Source: Lacrimispora sinapis (lineage in GTDB: Bacteria; Bacillota; Clostridia; Lachnospirales; Lachnospiraceae). From it: DNA of 64,000 nt. The stretch lies in contig NZ_CP141832.1 of assembly GCF_043633585.1 (NCBI RefSeq), forward strand, positions 434,001 to 498,000, given 5' to 3'. The translations under genes were made by a program, and so were the position numbers. This document shows positions 52,980 through 63,014 of this stretch, one piece after another. Positions within the stretch are counted from its first letter, which is position 1, and each line of letters opens with the position of its first letter. Under the pieces are notes generated by a model that did not search any database, was not told the DNA's origin, and saw nothing but the letters and a program-made list of their open reading frames with translations.

Positions 52980-54548
52980 ATGGCAATCAAATTGTTTGCT
53001 GCCATTGATGTTGGATCATTTGAATTGGAACTTGGCATATATGAAATTTCAGTCAAAAGCGGAATACGAAAGATCGATCATGTCCGCCATGTAATCGCCC
53101 TTGGGAGGGATACTTATAACAACGGCAAAATCAGTTATGATTTGGTAGAGGAGATGTGCAGTGTCATAAAAGATTTTGCGGACATTATGCAGTCTTATAA
53201 GGTCATCGGATACCGGGCTTACGCCACCAGTGCTTTGCGGGAGGCAAAAAACAACCAGATCGTTTTGGACCAGATCAAGGTAAGAACCGGAATTGAAGTT
53301 AAGATCATAAGCAACTCGGAGCAGCGCTTTATCAGTTATAAAGCCATTGCTTCAAAGGATGCAGAATTCAGTAAGATCATTGAGAAGGGGACTTCCATTG
53401 TGGATGTTGGCTTTGGGAGCATGCAGGTATCCCTGTTTGATAAGGATGCCCTCATTTCCACTCAGAATCTGATGCTGGGAGTACTTAGAATCCGGGAGAT
53501 GATGGGAGCTGTGCAGGTCAACACCAAGATGCAGAACACCCTGATCGAAGAGATGGTAGATAATGAGCTTTACACCTTCCGGAAGGTGTATTTAAAAGAC
53601 CGGGAGATCAAAAATCTTATCGGAATCGGAGAGAGCATTCTCTATCTGTCCAGGGGCAGCAACGGAGGAAAGGCGGTGGAGTGGATCACAGCCGAGGAAT
53701 TCATCGTTTTTTACGAGAAGATTCTAAAGATGTCCAGTGACCAGATCCAGGAGCGGTTTGGAGTCAATGCAGAATATGCAGAGCTTCTTGTACCGGCGGC
53801 CATCATCTATAAACGGGTTTTGGAACTGACCGGTGCGGAGATGTTCTGGATTCCCGGCATCCGTCTGTGTGACAGCATAGCCGCTGAATATGCAGAAGAG
53901 AGTAAGTCGGTCAAATTCCATCATGATTTTTCCGAGGACATTCTTGCAGCGTCAAGAAACATGGCAAAGCGCTATAAATGTCATGTGCCCCATACGGCAA
54001 TTCTGGAAAAATATGTTCTGGATATTTTTGACAGCATGAAAAAATACCATGGCATGGGAAAGAGAGAACGCCTTCTTCTGCAGATTTCCGCCATTCTTCA
54101 TGCCTGCGGAAAATTTATTACCATGAGAAAACCAAGCGAGTCTGCGTATCATATCATTATGTCCACAGAAATCATTGGGTTGTCCCACATGGAACGTGAG
54201 ATCATTGCCAATGTGGTCCGGTATAACGGAGTAGAATTCGATTACAGCCGGATGCATCTGAATGAAGAGATGTTCCGCAATACAAAGGGAGAACTCTCCA
54301 AAGAGGATATCACCATATTGATGGCTAAACTGACTGCCATTTTAAGACTGGCAAACTCCATGGACCGCAGCCATAAGCAAAAGCTTTCCGACAGCCGCAT
54401 GAGCGTGAAGAACCGCCAGCTTGTGGTTGTTACTTCCTATGAAGGCGACATCACCCTGGAATCTGTGGCATTTCAGCAAAAGGCGGATTTCTTTGAAGAG
54501 ATCTTTGGAATAAGACCTGTCTTAAAACAGAAGAGGAGGTTGAGCTAA
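52980..54548 (+). CDS. ppx: Exopolyphosphatase / guanosine pentaphosphatase (Ppx/GppA family), 522 aa
   Basis: Removes terminal phosphates from polyphosphate, or from pppGpp in GppA relatives. The actin-like phosphate-1 motif is AAIDVGSFELELGIYEI near the N terminus. YRAYATSALREAKN and a phosphate-2 segment GTSIVDVGFGSMQVSLF follow. The C-terminal ~200 residues form an HD-type domain (LLLQISAILHACGKF, with H/D pairs), as in long Ppx proteins. The ribosome site is AAGGAGGGC. The stop overlaps the ppk1 ATG (TAATG), so degrading and synthetic enzymes are coupled. Confidence 0.9.
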   Translation: MAIKLFAAIDVGSFELELGIYEISVKSGIRKIDHVRHVIALGRDTYNNGKISYDLVEEMCSVIKDFADIMQSYKVIGYRAYATSALREAKNNQIVLDQIKVRTGIEVKIISNSEQRFISYKAIASKDAEFSKIIEKGTSIVDVGFGSMQVSLFDKDALISTQNLMLGVLRIREMMGAVQVNTKMQNTLIEEMVDNELYTFRKVYLKDREIKNLIGIGESILYLSRGSNGGKAVEWITAEEFIVFYEKILKMSSDQIQERFGVNAEYAELLVPAAIIYKRVLELTGAEMFWIPGIRLCDSIAAEYAEESKSVKFHHDFSEDILAASRNMAKRYKCHVPHTAILEKYVLDIFDSMKKYHGMGKRERLLLQISAILHACGKFITMRKPSESAYHIIMSTEIIGLSHMEREIIANVVRYNGVEFDYSRMHLNEEMFRNTKGELSKEDITILMAKLTAILRLANSMDRSHKQKLSDSRMSVKNRQLVVVTSYEGDITLESVAFQQKADFFEEIFGIRPVLKQKRRLS

Positions 54549-56689
54549 TGGCAGATATCAATGAGATTTATTACAATCCTGAAAATTATGTAAATCGGGA
54601 ACTGAGCTGGATCGAATTTAATTACCGCGTACTCAGTGAAGCGAGAGACAAAAACATACCTCTGTTTGAACGGCTGAAATTCCTAAGTATTACTGCCTCC
54701 AATCTGGATGAATTTTATATGGTCCGTGTCGCTTCTTTAAAAGACATGGTCCATGCAAAATATACGAAACCTGATATAGCAGGGTTAAAACCCTCGGATC
54801 AGCTGGAAAAAATCAGCGAGAAGACCCATGAGCTGGTAGCGGTACAGTATTCCACCTATAACCGTTCCCTTTTGCCTGCCTTAAAACAGAACGGGCTTCG
54901 TGTCATTATCAATCACGAGGATTTAAGTGAAGAAGAAGGAAGCTATGCGGACCGCTATTTTGAGCGGGATGTTTATCCGGTCCTGACTCCCATGGCTGTG
55001 GATTCCTCCCGCCCATTTCCTCTCATACGGAATAAAACCTTAAATATTGCTGCGCTTTTGAAGAAAAAAAGCGGGGAGGAAGAACTGGAATTTGCCATGG
55101 TCCAGGTGCCAAGCGTTCTGCCGAGGATCGTGAAGCTGCCGTCAAAAGAAAAGGGAATGCAGGCGGTTATATTGCTGGAACAGATCATTGAGCGGAATAT
55201 GGAACGTCTGTTTTTAAATTACAATGTAATAACCTCCAGTCCCTTCCGGGTCATGAGAAATGCTGATTTGACCATTGATGAAGAAGAAGCGGTAGACTTA
55301 TTGGAAGAGATCCAGAAGCAGCTGAAAAAGAGACAGTGGGGCGAAGCCATTCGTCTGGAAGTGGAAGAAAAAATGGATAAGCAGCTTCTTAAGATTCTGA
55401 AGCGGGAATTAAACATCAGCTCCAGCGATATCTTTTCCATTCCCGGTCCCCTGGATCTGACATTTTTGATGAAGATGTACGGATTGGAAGGATTTGACCA
55501 TTTAAAAGAGGTTCCTTATGTGCCCCAGCAGGTTCCAAGACTGATGAACGAGGATGATATTTTTACCAACATCCGAAAGGGTGATATACTGCTCCATCAC
55601 CCTTATGAGACCTTTGACCCTGTGGTAAATTTTGTGAAGGAGGCGGCCAAGGACCCGGAGGTTCTGGCAATTAAGCAGACCCTGTACCGGGTCAGTGGAA
55701 ACTCCCCCATTGTAGCTGCTTTGGCGGAAGCCGCGGATAACCGGAAGCAGGTCTCGGTTCTGGTGGAATTGAAAGCCCGTTTTGACGAAGAGAATAACAT
55801 CAACTGGGCCAAAAAGCTTGAAAAGGCGGGCTGTCATGTGATCTACGGTCTGGTAGGCTTAAAAACCCACAGCAAGATTACTCTGGTGGTCCGCAGGGAA
55901 GAAGACGGAATCCGCCGGTATGTCCATTTGGGAACCGGGAATTACAACGATTCTACGGCAAAGCTCTATACCGATTTCGGTCTCATGACCTGCAATCCCC
56001 AGATCGGAGAAGACGCGACCGCGGTATTTAATATGCTTTCCGGTTACTCGGAACCTCTTCACTGGAATAAATTAGTAATGGCCCCCATCTGGCTGAGAGC
56101 CAGATTCTTAAAGATGATCCGCCGGGAGATGAAAAATGCCCGCTCAGAAAAGCCGGCTCACATCATCGCCAAGATGAATTCTCTCTGCGATAAGGAGATC
56201 ATTGCGGCTCTTTATGAGGCTTCCTGTTCCGGTGTGAAGATCCAGCTGATCGTGCGGGGAATCTGCAGCTTAAAGGCGGGAGTTCCCGGTTTAAGCGAAA
56301 ATATTTCCGTCCATTCCATTGTGGGGAATTTCCTGGAACATGCCAGAATCTTTTATTTTGAAAATGACGGCAGTCCCGAAGTCTATCTTGGAAGTGCGGA
56401 CTGGATGCCCAGGAATCTGGACCGGCGGGTGGAGATCATGTTCCCCGTGGAAGAGGAAGCATTGAAGGAACGAATCATAAATATCCTTAAAATTCAATTA
56501 GAGGATAATGTTAAGGCTCATATTTTACTGCCGGATGGAACCTATGAAAAGCCGGATAAAAGGGGGCGGGTCCAGAGAAACAGCCAGGAAGAATTATGCA
56601 GAGAGGCAGAGCGTTCGGTAAACGCCGAGCTTAAAAAATCAAACCCCCAGGCCAGCCGGGTATTCGTTCCGACAGAGAGCCAGAATTAA
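54548..56689 (+). CDS. ppk1: Polyphosphate kinase 1, 713 aa
   Basis: Makes long-chain polyphosphate from ATP, reversibly. Full family length. The N domain has NRELSWIEFNYRVLSEA (~16-32). SNLDEFYMVRVASLKD is the head-domain signature. The autophosphorylated histidine is His460 in YVHLGTGNYNDSTA, and the second active-site histidine is His598 in LEHARIFYFEN, within PLD-like folds. Translation is coupled to ppx by a 1-nt overlap, with AGGAGG inside the ppx 3' end. Confidence 0.96.
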   Translation: MADINEIYYNPENYVNRELSWIEFNYRVLSEARDKNIPLFERLKFLSITASNLDEFYMVRVASLKDMVHAKYTKPDIAGLKPSDQLEKISEKTHELVAVQYSTYNRSLLPALKQNGLRVIINHEDLSEEEGSYADRYFERDVYPVLTPMAVDSSRPFPLIRNKTLNIAALLKKKSGEEELEFAMVQVPSVLPRIVKLPSKEKGMQAVILLEQIIERNMERLFLNYNVITSSPFRVMRNADLTIDEEEAVDLLEEIQKQLKKRQWGEAIRLEVEEKMDKQLLKILKRELNISSSDIFSIPGPLDLTFLMKMYGLEGFDHLKEVPYVPQQVPRLMNEDDIFTNIRKGDILLHHPYETFDPVVNFVKEAAKDPEVLAIKQTLYRVSGNSPIVAALAEAADNRKQVSVLVELKARFDEENNINWAKKLEKAGCHVIYGLVGLKTHSKITLVVRREEDGIRRYVHLGTGNYNDSTAKLYTDFGLMTCNPQIGEDATAVFNMLSGYSEPLHWNKLVMAPIWLRARFLKMIRREMKNARSEKPAHIIAKMNSLCDKEIIAALYEASCSGVKIQLIVRGICSLKAGVPGLSENISVHSIVGNFLEHARIFYFENDGSPEVYLGSADWMPRNLDRRVEIMFPVEEEALKERIINILKIQLEDNVKAHILLPDGTYEKPDKRGRVQRNSQEELCREAERSVNAELKKSNPQASRVFVPTESQN

Positions 56690-56779
56690 GTGGAAAATCA
56701 GATGGGAATTACCTTATTATAGGTTTTTTGTAAGAAAATAGTAAGGCAAAGATACCTTTCTTGTGGTAAAATGGATGCA

Positions 56780-56808
56780 GGCTTTTTCTTTTTAAAAAGG
56801 GAAGAGCC
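56780..56808 (+). other. Leader hairpin upstream of the response-regulator gene
   Basis: GGCTTTTTCTTTTT pairs with AAAAAGGGAAGAGCC (several G-T wobbles). It lies 31 bp before the ATG with no T-tract after it, so it is a leader structure rather than a terminator. TAAAAT at 56767-56772 could be a -10 box, but I find no matching -35. Confidence 0.4.
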
Positions 56809-56839
56809 GCTTACATAACGACAAGGGAGGTATTTTTTC

Positions 56840-57547
56840 ATGTCCGAAACGATAAGCATTCTGGTTGTGGATGATGAGAAGGAAATTGCAGATCTGGTTG
56901 AAATTTATCTGGTCAGTGATGGATATAAAGTATACAAGGCGAACCATGCGGAAGAAGGGCTTGAGATACTGGAAAAGAATCCGATTCACTTAGTACTTTT
57001 AGACATCATGATGCCTGGCATGGATGGACTCTCCATGTGCAAGAAGATAAGGGAAACCAATAACATCCCAATCATCATGCTGAGCGCCAAGTCAACGGAC
57101 TTAGACAAGATATTGGGGCTGGGAACCGGAGCGGATGATTATGTAACAAAACCATTCAATCCGCTGGAACTGACGGCCCGTGTAAAATCTCAGCTTCGCC
57201 GTTATACCCAGTTAAATCCCAACAGCTCGGTCAATGAAGCGGCAAAGAATGAAATTGCAATCCGTGGACTGACGATCAACAAGGACAATCACAAGGTGAC
57301 TGTTTATGGAGAAGAGATAAAACTTACTCCCATTGAATTTGACATCCTTTATCTGCTGGCTTCCAATCCGGGAAGAGTGTTCAGTACCGATGAGATTTTT
57401 GAAAAAGTATGGAATGAAAAGGTTTATGAAGCCAATAACACGGTAATGGTACATATCAGGCGTCTGAGAGGCAAGATGAAGGAAGACACCAGACAGAATA
57501 AGATTATCACCACTGTTTGGGGGGTAGGATACAAAATTGAAAAATGA
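56840..57547 (+). CDS. OmpR/PhoB-family response regulator, 235 aa
   Basis: A receiver domain (~5-118) has the acidic pair Asp11/Asp12, the phosphoacceptor Asp55 in LVLLDIMMPGMDG, and the conserved Lys in MLSAKSTD. A C-terminal winged-helix DNA-binding domain (~135-235) ends VWGVGYKIEK. It closely resembles VanR-like regulators. The AGGGAGG ribosome site is strong. It overlaps the sensor kinase gene by 11 bp. The downstream membrane/ABC genes are the likely regulon, which is inferred from linkage. Confidence 0.93.
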   Translation: MSETISILVVDDEKEIADLVEIYLVSDGYKVYKANHAEEGLEILEKNPIHLVLLDIMMPGMDGLSMCKKIRETNNIPIIMLSAKSTDLDKILGLGTGADDYVTKPFNPLELTARVKSQLRRYTQLNPNSSVNEAAKNEIAIRGLTINKDNHKVTVYGEEIKLTPIEFDILYLLASNPGRVFSTDEIFEKVWNEKVYEANNTVMVHIRRLRGKMKEDTRQNKIITTVWGVGYKIEK

Positions 57548-58673
57548 TATCAATCGCCGTTTCCATACCCGGGTCGTCGCCAATATTTTTTACAGTGCAG
57601 TCGTTACGGTATTGATCGAACTCTTTCTTGTGACCAATATTTCCTTAATCGCCTCCTATATGCGCAATACCCAGAGAGACAACGCATTCGTGGAGATGCT
57701 GACCACCTTTGATGCGGTTGTGATCCTGATTTATGTTGTATTTGGAATCGGTGTTTTTACCGTCACCTTTCTCCTCCTTCAGGAAAAGTCCATGCGCTAC
57801 ATCGCCAGGATTTCCGATGCCATGCAGAGCATTTCCGAGGGTGATCTAAACATTACGGTAGAGATCGAAGGGGATGATGAATTTTCCGTTATGGCTGCCA
57901 GTCTGAATAAGATGGTGGGAGACTTAAAGGAATTGATGGATAAAGAAAGGGAAGCGGAACGGACAAAGAACGAATTAATTACGAATATTGCCCATGACTT
58001 ACGGACTCCTTTGACCTCCATCACCGGATATCTGGAACTGCTGTCCGGGGAGAAAAAGCTGGATTCTGAGGTTCAGAAAAAGTACATAGGTATTGTATAC
58101 GTGAAGACAAAGCGGCTGGAGAAGCTGATTGAAGATCTATTCGGATTTACGAAGCTGAACTACGGAAAGATGTCCATGCATGTATCAAGGGTGGACGTGG
58201 TAAAGCTTCTGAGCCAGCTTCTGGAAGAATTTTATCCCAGCTTTGTGGATAAAAATCTCTCTTATGAACTTCAAAGCAATGTCCCCGTCCAGTTCATTAC
58301 AGCAGATGGCAATCTTCTGGCGCGTCTGTTCGACAATCTCATCAACAATGCCATCAAGTACGGAGCCGACGGGAAACGGATTCTCGTAAGGGTTCACGGA
58401 GACGAAGACCAGGTAACGGTTTCCGTCATCAATTACGGCTATGTGATTCCCTCAGAAGAACTGCCTTTGATCTTCAATAAATTCTACCGTGTGGAGCAGT
58501 CCCGTTCCACCAATACCGGAGGAACCGGGCTGGGACTTGCCATAGCGAAGAATATCGTGGATATGCACGGCGGCAGCATTGATGTGACCAGTGATTTGTC
58601 CGGTACGGTATTCACGGTAAAGCTGAAGGTTGATTTTGATGTAAACAAAGAGAACTTTGGAAAGATAGGATGA
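57537..58673 (+). CDS. Sensor histidine kinase (VanS-like), 378 aa, TTG start
   Basis: A membrane sensor. Two TM helices (~18-40 VVTVLIELFLVTNISLIASYM; ~60-83 VVILIYVVFGIGVFTVTFLLL) flank only about 20 outside residues, so it probably senses within or near the membrane. HAMP follows (~85-140), then HisKA with the phosphoacceptor His153 in NIAHDLRTPLTSITGYLE, then HATPase (NLINNAIKYGADG; TGGTGLGLAIAKNI). No ATG is usable in frame near the start; TTG at 57537, preceded by a GGGGGGTAGGA stretch, overlaps the regulator gene. Confidence 0.92.
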   Translation: MKNDINRRFHTRVVANIFYSAVVTVLIELFLVTNISLIASYMRNTQRDNAFVEMLTTFDAVVILIYVVFGIGVFTVTFLLLQEKSMRYIARISDAMQSISEGDLNITVEIEGDDEFSVMAASLNKMVGDLKELMDKEREAERTKNELITNIAHDLRTPLTSITGYLELLSGEKKLDSEVQKKYIGIVYVKTKRLEKLIEDLFGFTKLNYGKMSMHVSRVDVVKLLSQLLEEFYPSFVDKNLSYELQSNVPVQFITADGNLLARLFDNLINNAIKYGADGKRILVRVHGDEDQVTVSVINYGYVIPSEELPLIFNKFYRVEQSRSTNTGGTGLGLAIAKNIVDMHGGSIDVTSDLSGTVFTVKLKVDFDVNKENFGKIG

Positions 58674-58679
58674 CACAGG

Positions 58680-61151
58680 ATGAAATTCAGAAAGATAGCT
58701 CTGATTTGTGCCATAGCGTTCACCTTAGCAGGCAGCTTCCGGCTGCCTGCTTTCGGCATGACCGCTTCTGACGCAAATTCTCAGACAAATGAATTTAATG
58801 CGGCTTCTGATCTGGCAATGTCCATGGAGGTTTCCTATGGATACGACGGAAACGCAAAAAGCGGACGTTATGTTCCGGTCAATGTTACACTGAAAAGCCG
58901 TTCGGAGTCTCCATTTTCAGGAACCGTTCGGGTGGATGCCATGGAATCGGATTTTGACATATACCAATATGAGTATCCGGTGTCGGTGGGAGCCGGGAAG
59001 TCCCTTGAGGAATCCCTGGATATTCCGGTAGGCCGGGCAGATGTGCTTTATGTCAAGCTGATTGATTCCCAGGGGAAGGAACAGATCCGCAAGCGTTTGA
59101 AAATGAATGTGACCACGGATACGGCGGAGCTGTTTGTAGGGATCTTATCGGACCAGCCTCAGAAGCTCTCCTACATGGATGGAGTCGGTGTCAATTACAG
59201 CTCCGTCCGCATCAAAACATTTAATATGGAAACGGAAAAGATGCCGGATCATGTGATTGGTCTGGATCTTTTGGATGTTCTGGTGATTACGGATTATGAC
59301 ACCGGAAGGCTTTCCGAGAACCAGCTGTCGGCCATATGGGAATGGGTGAAGGAAGGCGGAACCCTTCTTTTCGGCACCGGGCAGAGAGCAGACAATTCCC
59401 TATATGCCTTCCGGTCCCAGCTTCTGGAAAAGAATTATTCCCCTCCCACCCTGCGGTCGGTGGATATGGGAGTGGAATACTCCACCAACGGACCGGGGGA
59501 TTCCTTTTTAAATCTGGTCTGTGCAGACGTTTCCTTAAAAGGAGGGACCGGAGTTCTCTCCAATGACCAGTTTTCCGTCCTTACTACCGTGGTAAAAGGA
59601 AAAGGGATCGTAGGGGTGGCTGCCTACGATTTTGTGGACATTGAGTCCTTTTGCAAAGCGCATCGTTCCTATGTGGATAAGCTCTTTACGGCACTCCTTG
59701 GAGAGACGAAACTCAATAATCTATCCTCTTACCTCTATAGCGGTAATTCCGGCCAGTACTGGTCCGTTCAGAATATGCTCAATACCGGCAATGCGGATAA
59801 GCTTCCGAATCTGGTTCTTTATATCGTACTGATTGCCGGGTATATTCTTTTAATAGGGCCGGGCCTTTACCTGTACTTAAAAAAGAAGGAGCGCAGAGGC
59901 TATTACCGTACGGCGGTGGTGGTGGTTTCCTTTGTCTTTACTGCGGTTGTGTATTTAATGGGAATTGAAACCCGGTTTAAGGATACATTTTTTACTTACG
60001 CCACCATTTTGGATACCACGGATGATTATGTGGATGAGTATACCTACATCAACATGAGGACTCCATACAATAAGGCATATTCCATTTCTCTGGACCCATC
60101 TTATGACATACTGCCCATCACAAGAAGCAATAGTTATGAGATGACTCCTGCTCCCCAATTTACGGGGGATGAGGATTATAAGGTCCGGGTCCGATATGGG
60201 AAAGACGATACCAGGTTTACCGTACAGAATGCGGCAGCATTTACACCGGAATATTATTCACTCAGAAAGCGGACGCCTAATTCGGATCATCAAGGACTGC
60301 TGGGAGACATTACCCTGTTTGAAGGAAAAGTTTACGGGACGGTCACCAACGAATACCCCTTCCCCGTGGAAAAGGTCGGTGTGCTCATGTATGGGAAAAT
60401 GGTGGTCATTGATGGACTGAAGCCTGGTGAAACAAAGAAGTTAGACGGTGTTCCGGTCATCAATTATCCACTTAACAGTTCCTTTATTGTGTCTGCCCGT
60501 GTAACCGGGAGCTATGAGTATCCCCAGGCGGATATCGAAGATCCGGCCTATATGCTGGCCCTTTCAAGGACGAACATATTAAGCTTTTATCTGGATAAAT
60601 ATTCTTCCTTTTACAATCAGGAAGCAAGGATCGTGGCCTTCAGCAAGAAGCAGTCCGACAGCCAGTTCCTTTTAAATGGAAATTATGAGACCTATGGTAT
60701 GTCCATGTTTACCTCCACTCTACAGGTAAATACGAAAAAAGATGGAAAAACCTTTAAGTCCGCACTGATGAAAACACCTGAGGTGATCAGCGGACAGTAT
60801 TATTCCGATTCCAATGCTGCTTACGCGGTGGACCCGGTTGCGTTGGAGTACTCCCTGGGCAACGATTTGGAGGTGGAGAAGCTGATGTTTGAGAACCCCT
60901 CCGAAGAATTTTTAAACAACGAAGGCATTGCTTATACCAATCTGTTCAAGGGGGATATTTATTTTTATAACCACGATACAGGCAATTATGATCTCATGGA
61001 TGCAGGCAAAACGGTTTACTCCGCCAGCGAACTCACGTCTTATCTGTCTCCGGGCAATACGCTGACCGTGAAATATGTATGTGACAATGCCGGGGAGAAA
61101 AACTGGTATGTGACGCTGCCCATGCTGTCTGTCATAGGAAGGGACAAATAA
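58680..61151 (+). CDS. Large extracytoplasmic protein of an ABC transporter operon, 823 aa
   Basis: It has a signal-like N terminus (KIALICAIAFTLAGSFRLPAF). A beta-rich N-terminal domain of about 350 residues (~50-375) follows, including VLVITDYDTGRLSENQLSAIWEWVKEGGTL, which resembles the glutamine-amidotransferase-like fold of GldG/DUF4350-type proteins. Two adjacent TM helices lie at ~376-397 and ~409-427. A second large external domain runs to the end. I cannot name the family. It lies between a two-component system and an ABC ATPase whose ATG overlaps its stop (TAATG), so it is probably a partner of the exporter or its sensor. The ribosome site is weak (ACAGG), which suggests coupling to the kinase gene 6 bp upstream. 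Confidence 0.7.
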   Translation: MKFRKIALICAIAFTLAGSFRLPAFGMTASDANSQTNEFNAASDLAMSMEVSYGYDGNAKSGRYVPVNVTLKSRSESPFSGTVRVDAMESDFDIYQYEYPVSVGAGKSLEESLDIPVGRADVLYVKLIDSQGKEQIRKRLKMNVTTDTAELFVGILSDQPQKLSYMDGVGVNYSSVRIKTFNMETEKMPDHVIGLDLLDVLVITDYDTGRLSENQLSAIWEWVKEGGTLLFGTGQRADNSLYAFRSQLLEKNYSPPTLRSVDMGVEYSTNGPGDSFLNLVCADVSLKGGTGVLSNDQFSVLTTVVKGKGIVGVAAYDFVDIESFCKAHRSYVDKLFTALLGETKLNNLSSYLYSGNSGQYWSVQNMLNTGNADKLPNLVLYIVLIAGYILLIGPGLYLYLKKKERRGYYRTAVVVVSFVFTAVVYLMGIETRFKDTFFTYATILDTTDDYVDEYTYINMRTPYNKAYSISLDPSYDILPITRSNSYEMTPAPQFTGDEDYKVRVRYGKDDTRFTVQNAAAFTPEYYSLRKRTPNSDHQGLLGDITLFEGKVYGTVTNEYPFPVEKVGVLMYGKMVVIDGLKPGETKKLDGVPVINYPLNSSFIVSARVTGSYEYPQADIEDPAYMLALSRTNILSFYLDKYSSFYNQEARIVAFSKKQSDSQFLLNGNYETYGMSMFTSTLQVNTKKDGKTFKSALMKTPEVISGQYYSDSNAAYAVDPVALEYSLGNDLEVEKLMFENPSEEFLNNEGIAYTNLFKGDIYFYNHDTGNYDLMDAGKTVYSASELTSYLSPGNTLTVKYVCDNAGEKNWYVTLPMLSVIGRDK

Positions 61152-62113
61152 TGCTGGAAATAAAAAAATTATGCAAAAAATTTGGTAAATTTCATGCACT
61201 GAATGGTTTGGATCTCCATATTCCCAAAGGCTCTCTCTATGGATTTGTAGGGCCAAACGGAGCAGGGAAGACCACCACCATCAAAATTATGACCGGACTT
61301 TTGGTTGCAGACAGCGGCCAGGTGCTTATCAACGGCGTGGATGTGACAGGAGGCTTAAATGATCTCAAGCAAAGTATTGGCTATGTGCCGGATTTTTTCG
61401 GAGTCTATGACAATTTAAGGGTCAATGAATACATGGAATTTTTTGCTTCCTGCTATGGACTTGACGGATTGAAAGCGAGAAACCGTTATATGACGCTTTT
61501 GGAACAGGTGGGATTGGAGGATAAGATAAATTTCTATGTGGAAAGTTTATCCCGGGGAATGAAACAGCGGCTCTGCCTGGCAAGAGCACTGATTCATGAT
61601 CCCCTTCTGCTGGTTCTGGATGAGCCGGCTTCCGGCCTGGATCCCAGGACCCGGTTTGAGTTTAAAGAGGTTTTAAAGGATTTAAAGGAACAGGGGAAAA
61701 CCATATTCATAAGCTCCCATGTGCTCTCCGAGCTTTCTGAGCTGTGTACGGATATTGGGATCATTGACCAGGGAAAGATGGTCTTGGGAGGAAGCATGGA
61801 AGAAATCCTTCGCCGGGTCAATGCAACCAACCCGCTGATCATCTCTGTGCTTGGCAACAAGGAAAAGGCTCTCACCATTTTAAAAAGCCAGCCCTGTGTC
61901 CAGACCATTGCAGTAAAGGATCAGGACATCCGGGTCAACTTCATCGGTGACGATCAGGATGAAGCCCTTCTTCTCCAACAGCTTGTGGATGCAGAAGTGA
62001 TGGTCCATGGATTTTACAGGGAGCAGGGAAGTCTTGAATCCCTGTTTATGCAGATAACCGATCATGATAAAGAAAAGGCGGTGCTTGTACATGAAATTGA
62101 ACCCGGTCTATAA
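61151..62113 (+). CDS. ABC transporter ATP-binding protein, 320 aa
   Basis: A complete nucleotide-binding domain: Walker A GPNGAGKTTTIK (~36), Q-loop region SIGYVPDFFGVYDNL, signature LSRGMKQRLCLARAL, Walker B LLLVLDEPASGLDP and switch His SSHVLSEL. The C-terminal ~100 residues are the extension typical of multidrug/lantibiotic-type exporter ATPases. Its ATG overlaps the stop of the 823-aa protein, and its 3' end overlaps the permease gene by 23 bp. Substrate unknown. Confidence 0.93.
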   Translation: MLEIKKLCKKFGKFHALNGLDLHIPKGSLYGFVGPNGAGKTTTIKIMTGLLVADSGQVLINGVDVTGGLNDLKQSIGYVPDFFGVYDNLRVNEYMEFFASCYGLDGLKARNRYMTLLEQVGLEDKINFYVESLSRGMKQRLCLARALIHDPLLLVLDEPASGLDPRTRFEFKEVLKDLKEQGKTIFISSHVLSELSELCTDIGIIDQGKMVLGGSMEEILRRVNATNPLIISVLGNKEKALTILKSQPCVQTIAVKDQDIRVNFIGDDQDEALLLQQLVDAEVMVHGFYREQGSLESLFMQITDHDKEKAVLVHEIEPGL

Positions 62114-63002
62114 ACGGGAGATAACGGTCAGCGCCAGAAGCTTCCGTCTGGCCCTGATTTTAGTACTCTTTAATTCCATTTTAGCGCTTGTGGTGCTTCT
62201 TAATATGTACTCTGTGGTGGAACAGGTAAAGCTGACGGCTGAGATCCAGTATTCCTCCTTTACCGGTATCTATGTATTTGTGGCAGTGGTGGAGTTCGTC
62301 ATGCTTATGTTTATTATGCCGGCCCTGACGGCGGCAAGCGTCAGCGGTGAACGGGAACGGCAGACCCTTGATATTTTACTGACCACCACCTTAAAGCCCT
62401 GGGAGATCATTTGGGGAAAGCTGATCGCTTCCTTTGGAACCATGTTTTTAATGGTCATGTCCAGTTTTCCCCTTCTTTTCGTATCCTTTGTATACGGAGG
62501 AGTGACGGCCTATGATGTTATGATCCTGCTTTTGTGTTATCTGGCTGTGGCACTTCTGTGTGGAAGCATGGGAATCTGTTTTTCCTCCATATTCAAACGT
62601 TCCACCATTGCTACGGTGGTAAGCTATGGGGTACTGGTCCTCATTGCCGCCGGAACCTATGCGGTGAATGTGTTCGCCCTGTCCATTGCCCGTATGAATG
62701 CCAACAACACCTACGCCTCCTCCCTCATCGGAATGGCGGATCAGGCCAATTCCGGCCCGTTTTTATATCTCCTGCTTTTAAATCCCGTGGCAACCTTTTA
62801 TGTCATGATAAACAGCCAGACCGGGGATAATCAGGTGATAAAGAGCTTAAACCAGTGGTTCGGCCCTCATCCGGAAAGCGCAATCATGGATAACTGGGTG
62901 GTGTTAAGCATTTTAATCCAGCTTCTGCTGGCAGCCATCTTTCTTTATACGGCGGTAAAAGCCATCAGTCCGGTGAAAGGAAGAAGGAAAAAAAACAAAT
63001 AA
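62091..63002 (+). CDS. ABC transporter permease (ABC-2 type), 303 aa
   Basis: About six TM helices (for example LALILVLFNSILALVVLLNM; VFVAVVEFVMLMFIMPALTAA; VVSYGVLVLIAAGTYAVNVF) in an ABC-2 permease layout. The motif SGERERQTLDILLTTTLKPWEIIWGKL is the signature of bacitracin/NatB-like permeases. I chose ATG 62091 (AAGGCGG upstream, MKLNPVYKREITV) over a frame opening at 62064. It pairs with the ATPase just upstream, probably forming a homodimeric permease with that subunit. Confidence 0.9.
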   Translation: MKLNPVYKREITVSARSFRLALILVLFNSILALVVLLNMYSVVEQVKLTAEIQYSSFTGIYVFVAVVEFVMLMFIMPALTAASVSGERERQTLDILLTTTLKPWEIIWGKLIASFGTMFLMVMSSFPLLFVSFVYGGVTAYDVMILLLCYLAVALLCGSMGICFSSIFKRSTIATVVSYGVLVLIAAGTYAVNVFALSIARMNANNTYASSLIGMADQANSGPFLYLLLLNPVATFYVMINSQTGDNQVIKSLNQWFGPHPESAIMDNWVVLSILIQLLLAAIFLYTAVKAISPVKGRRKKNK

Positions 63003-63014
63003 CAGGAGGTTTTT

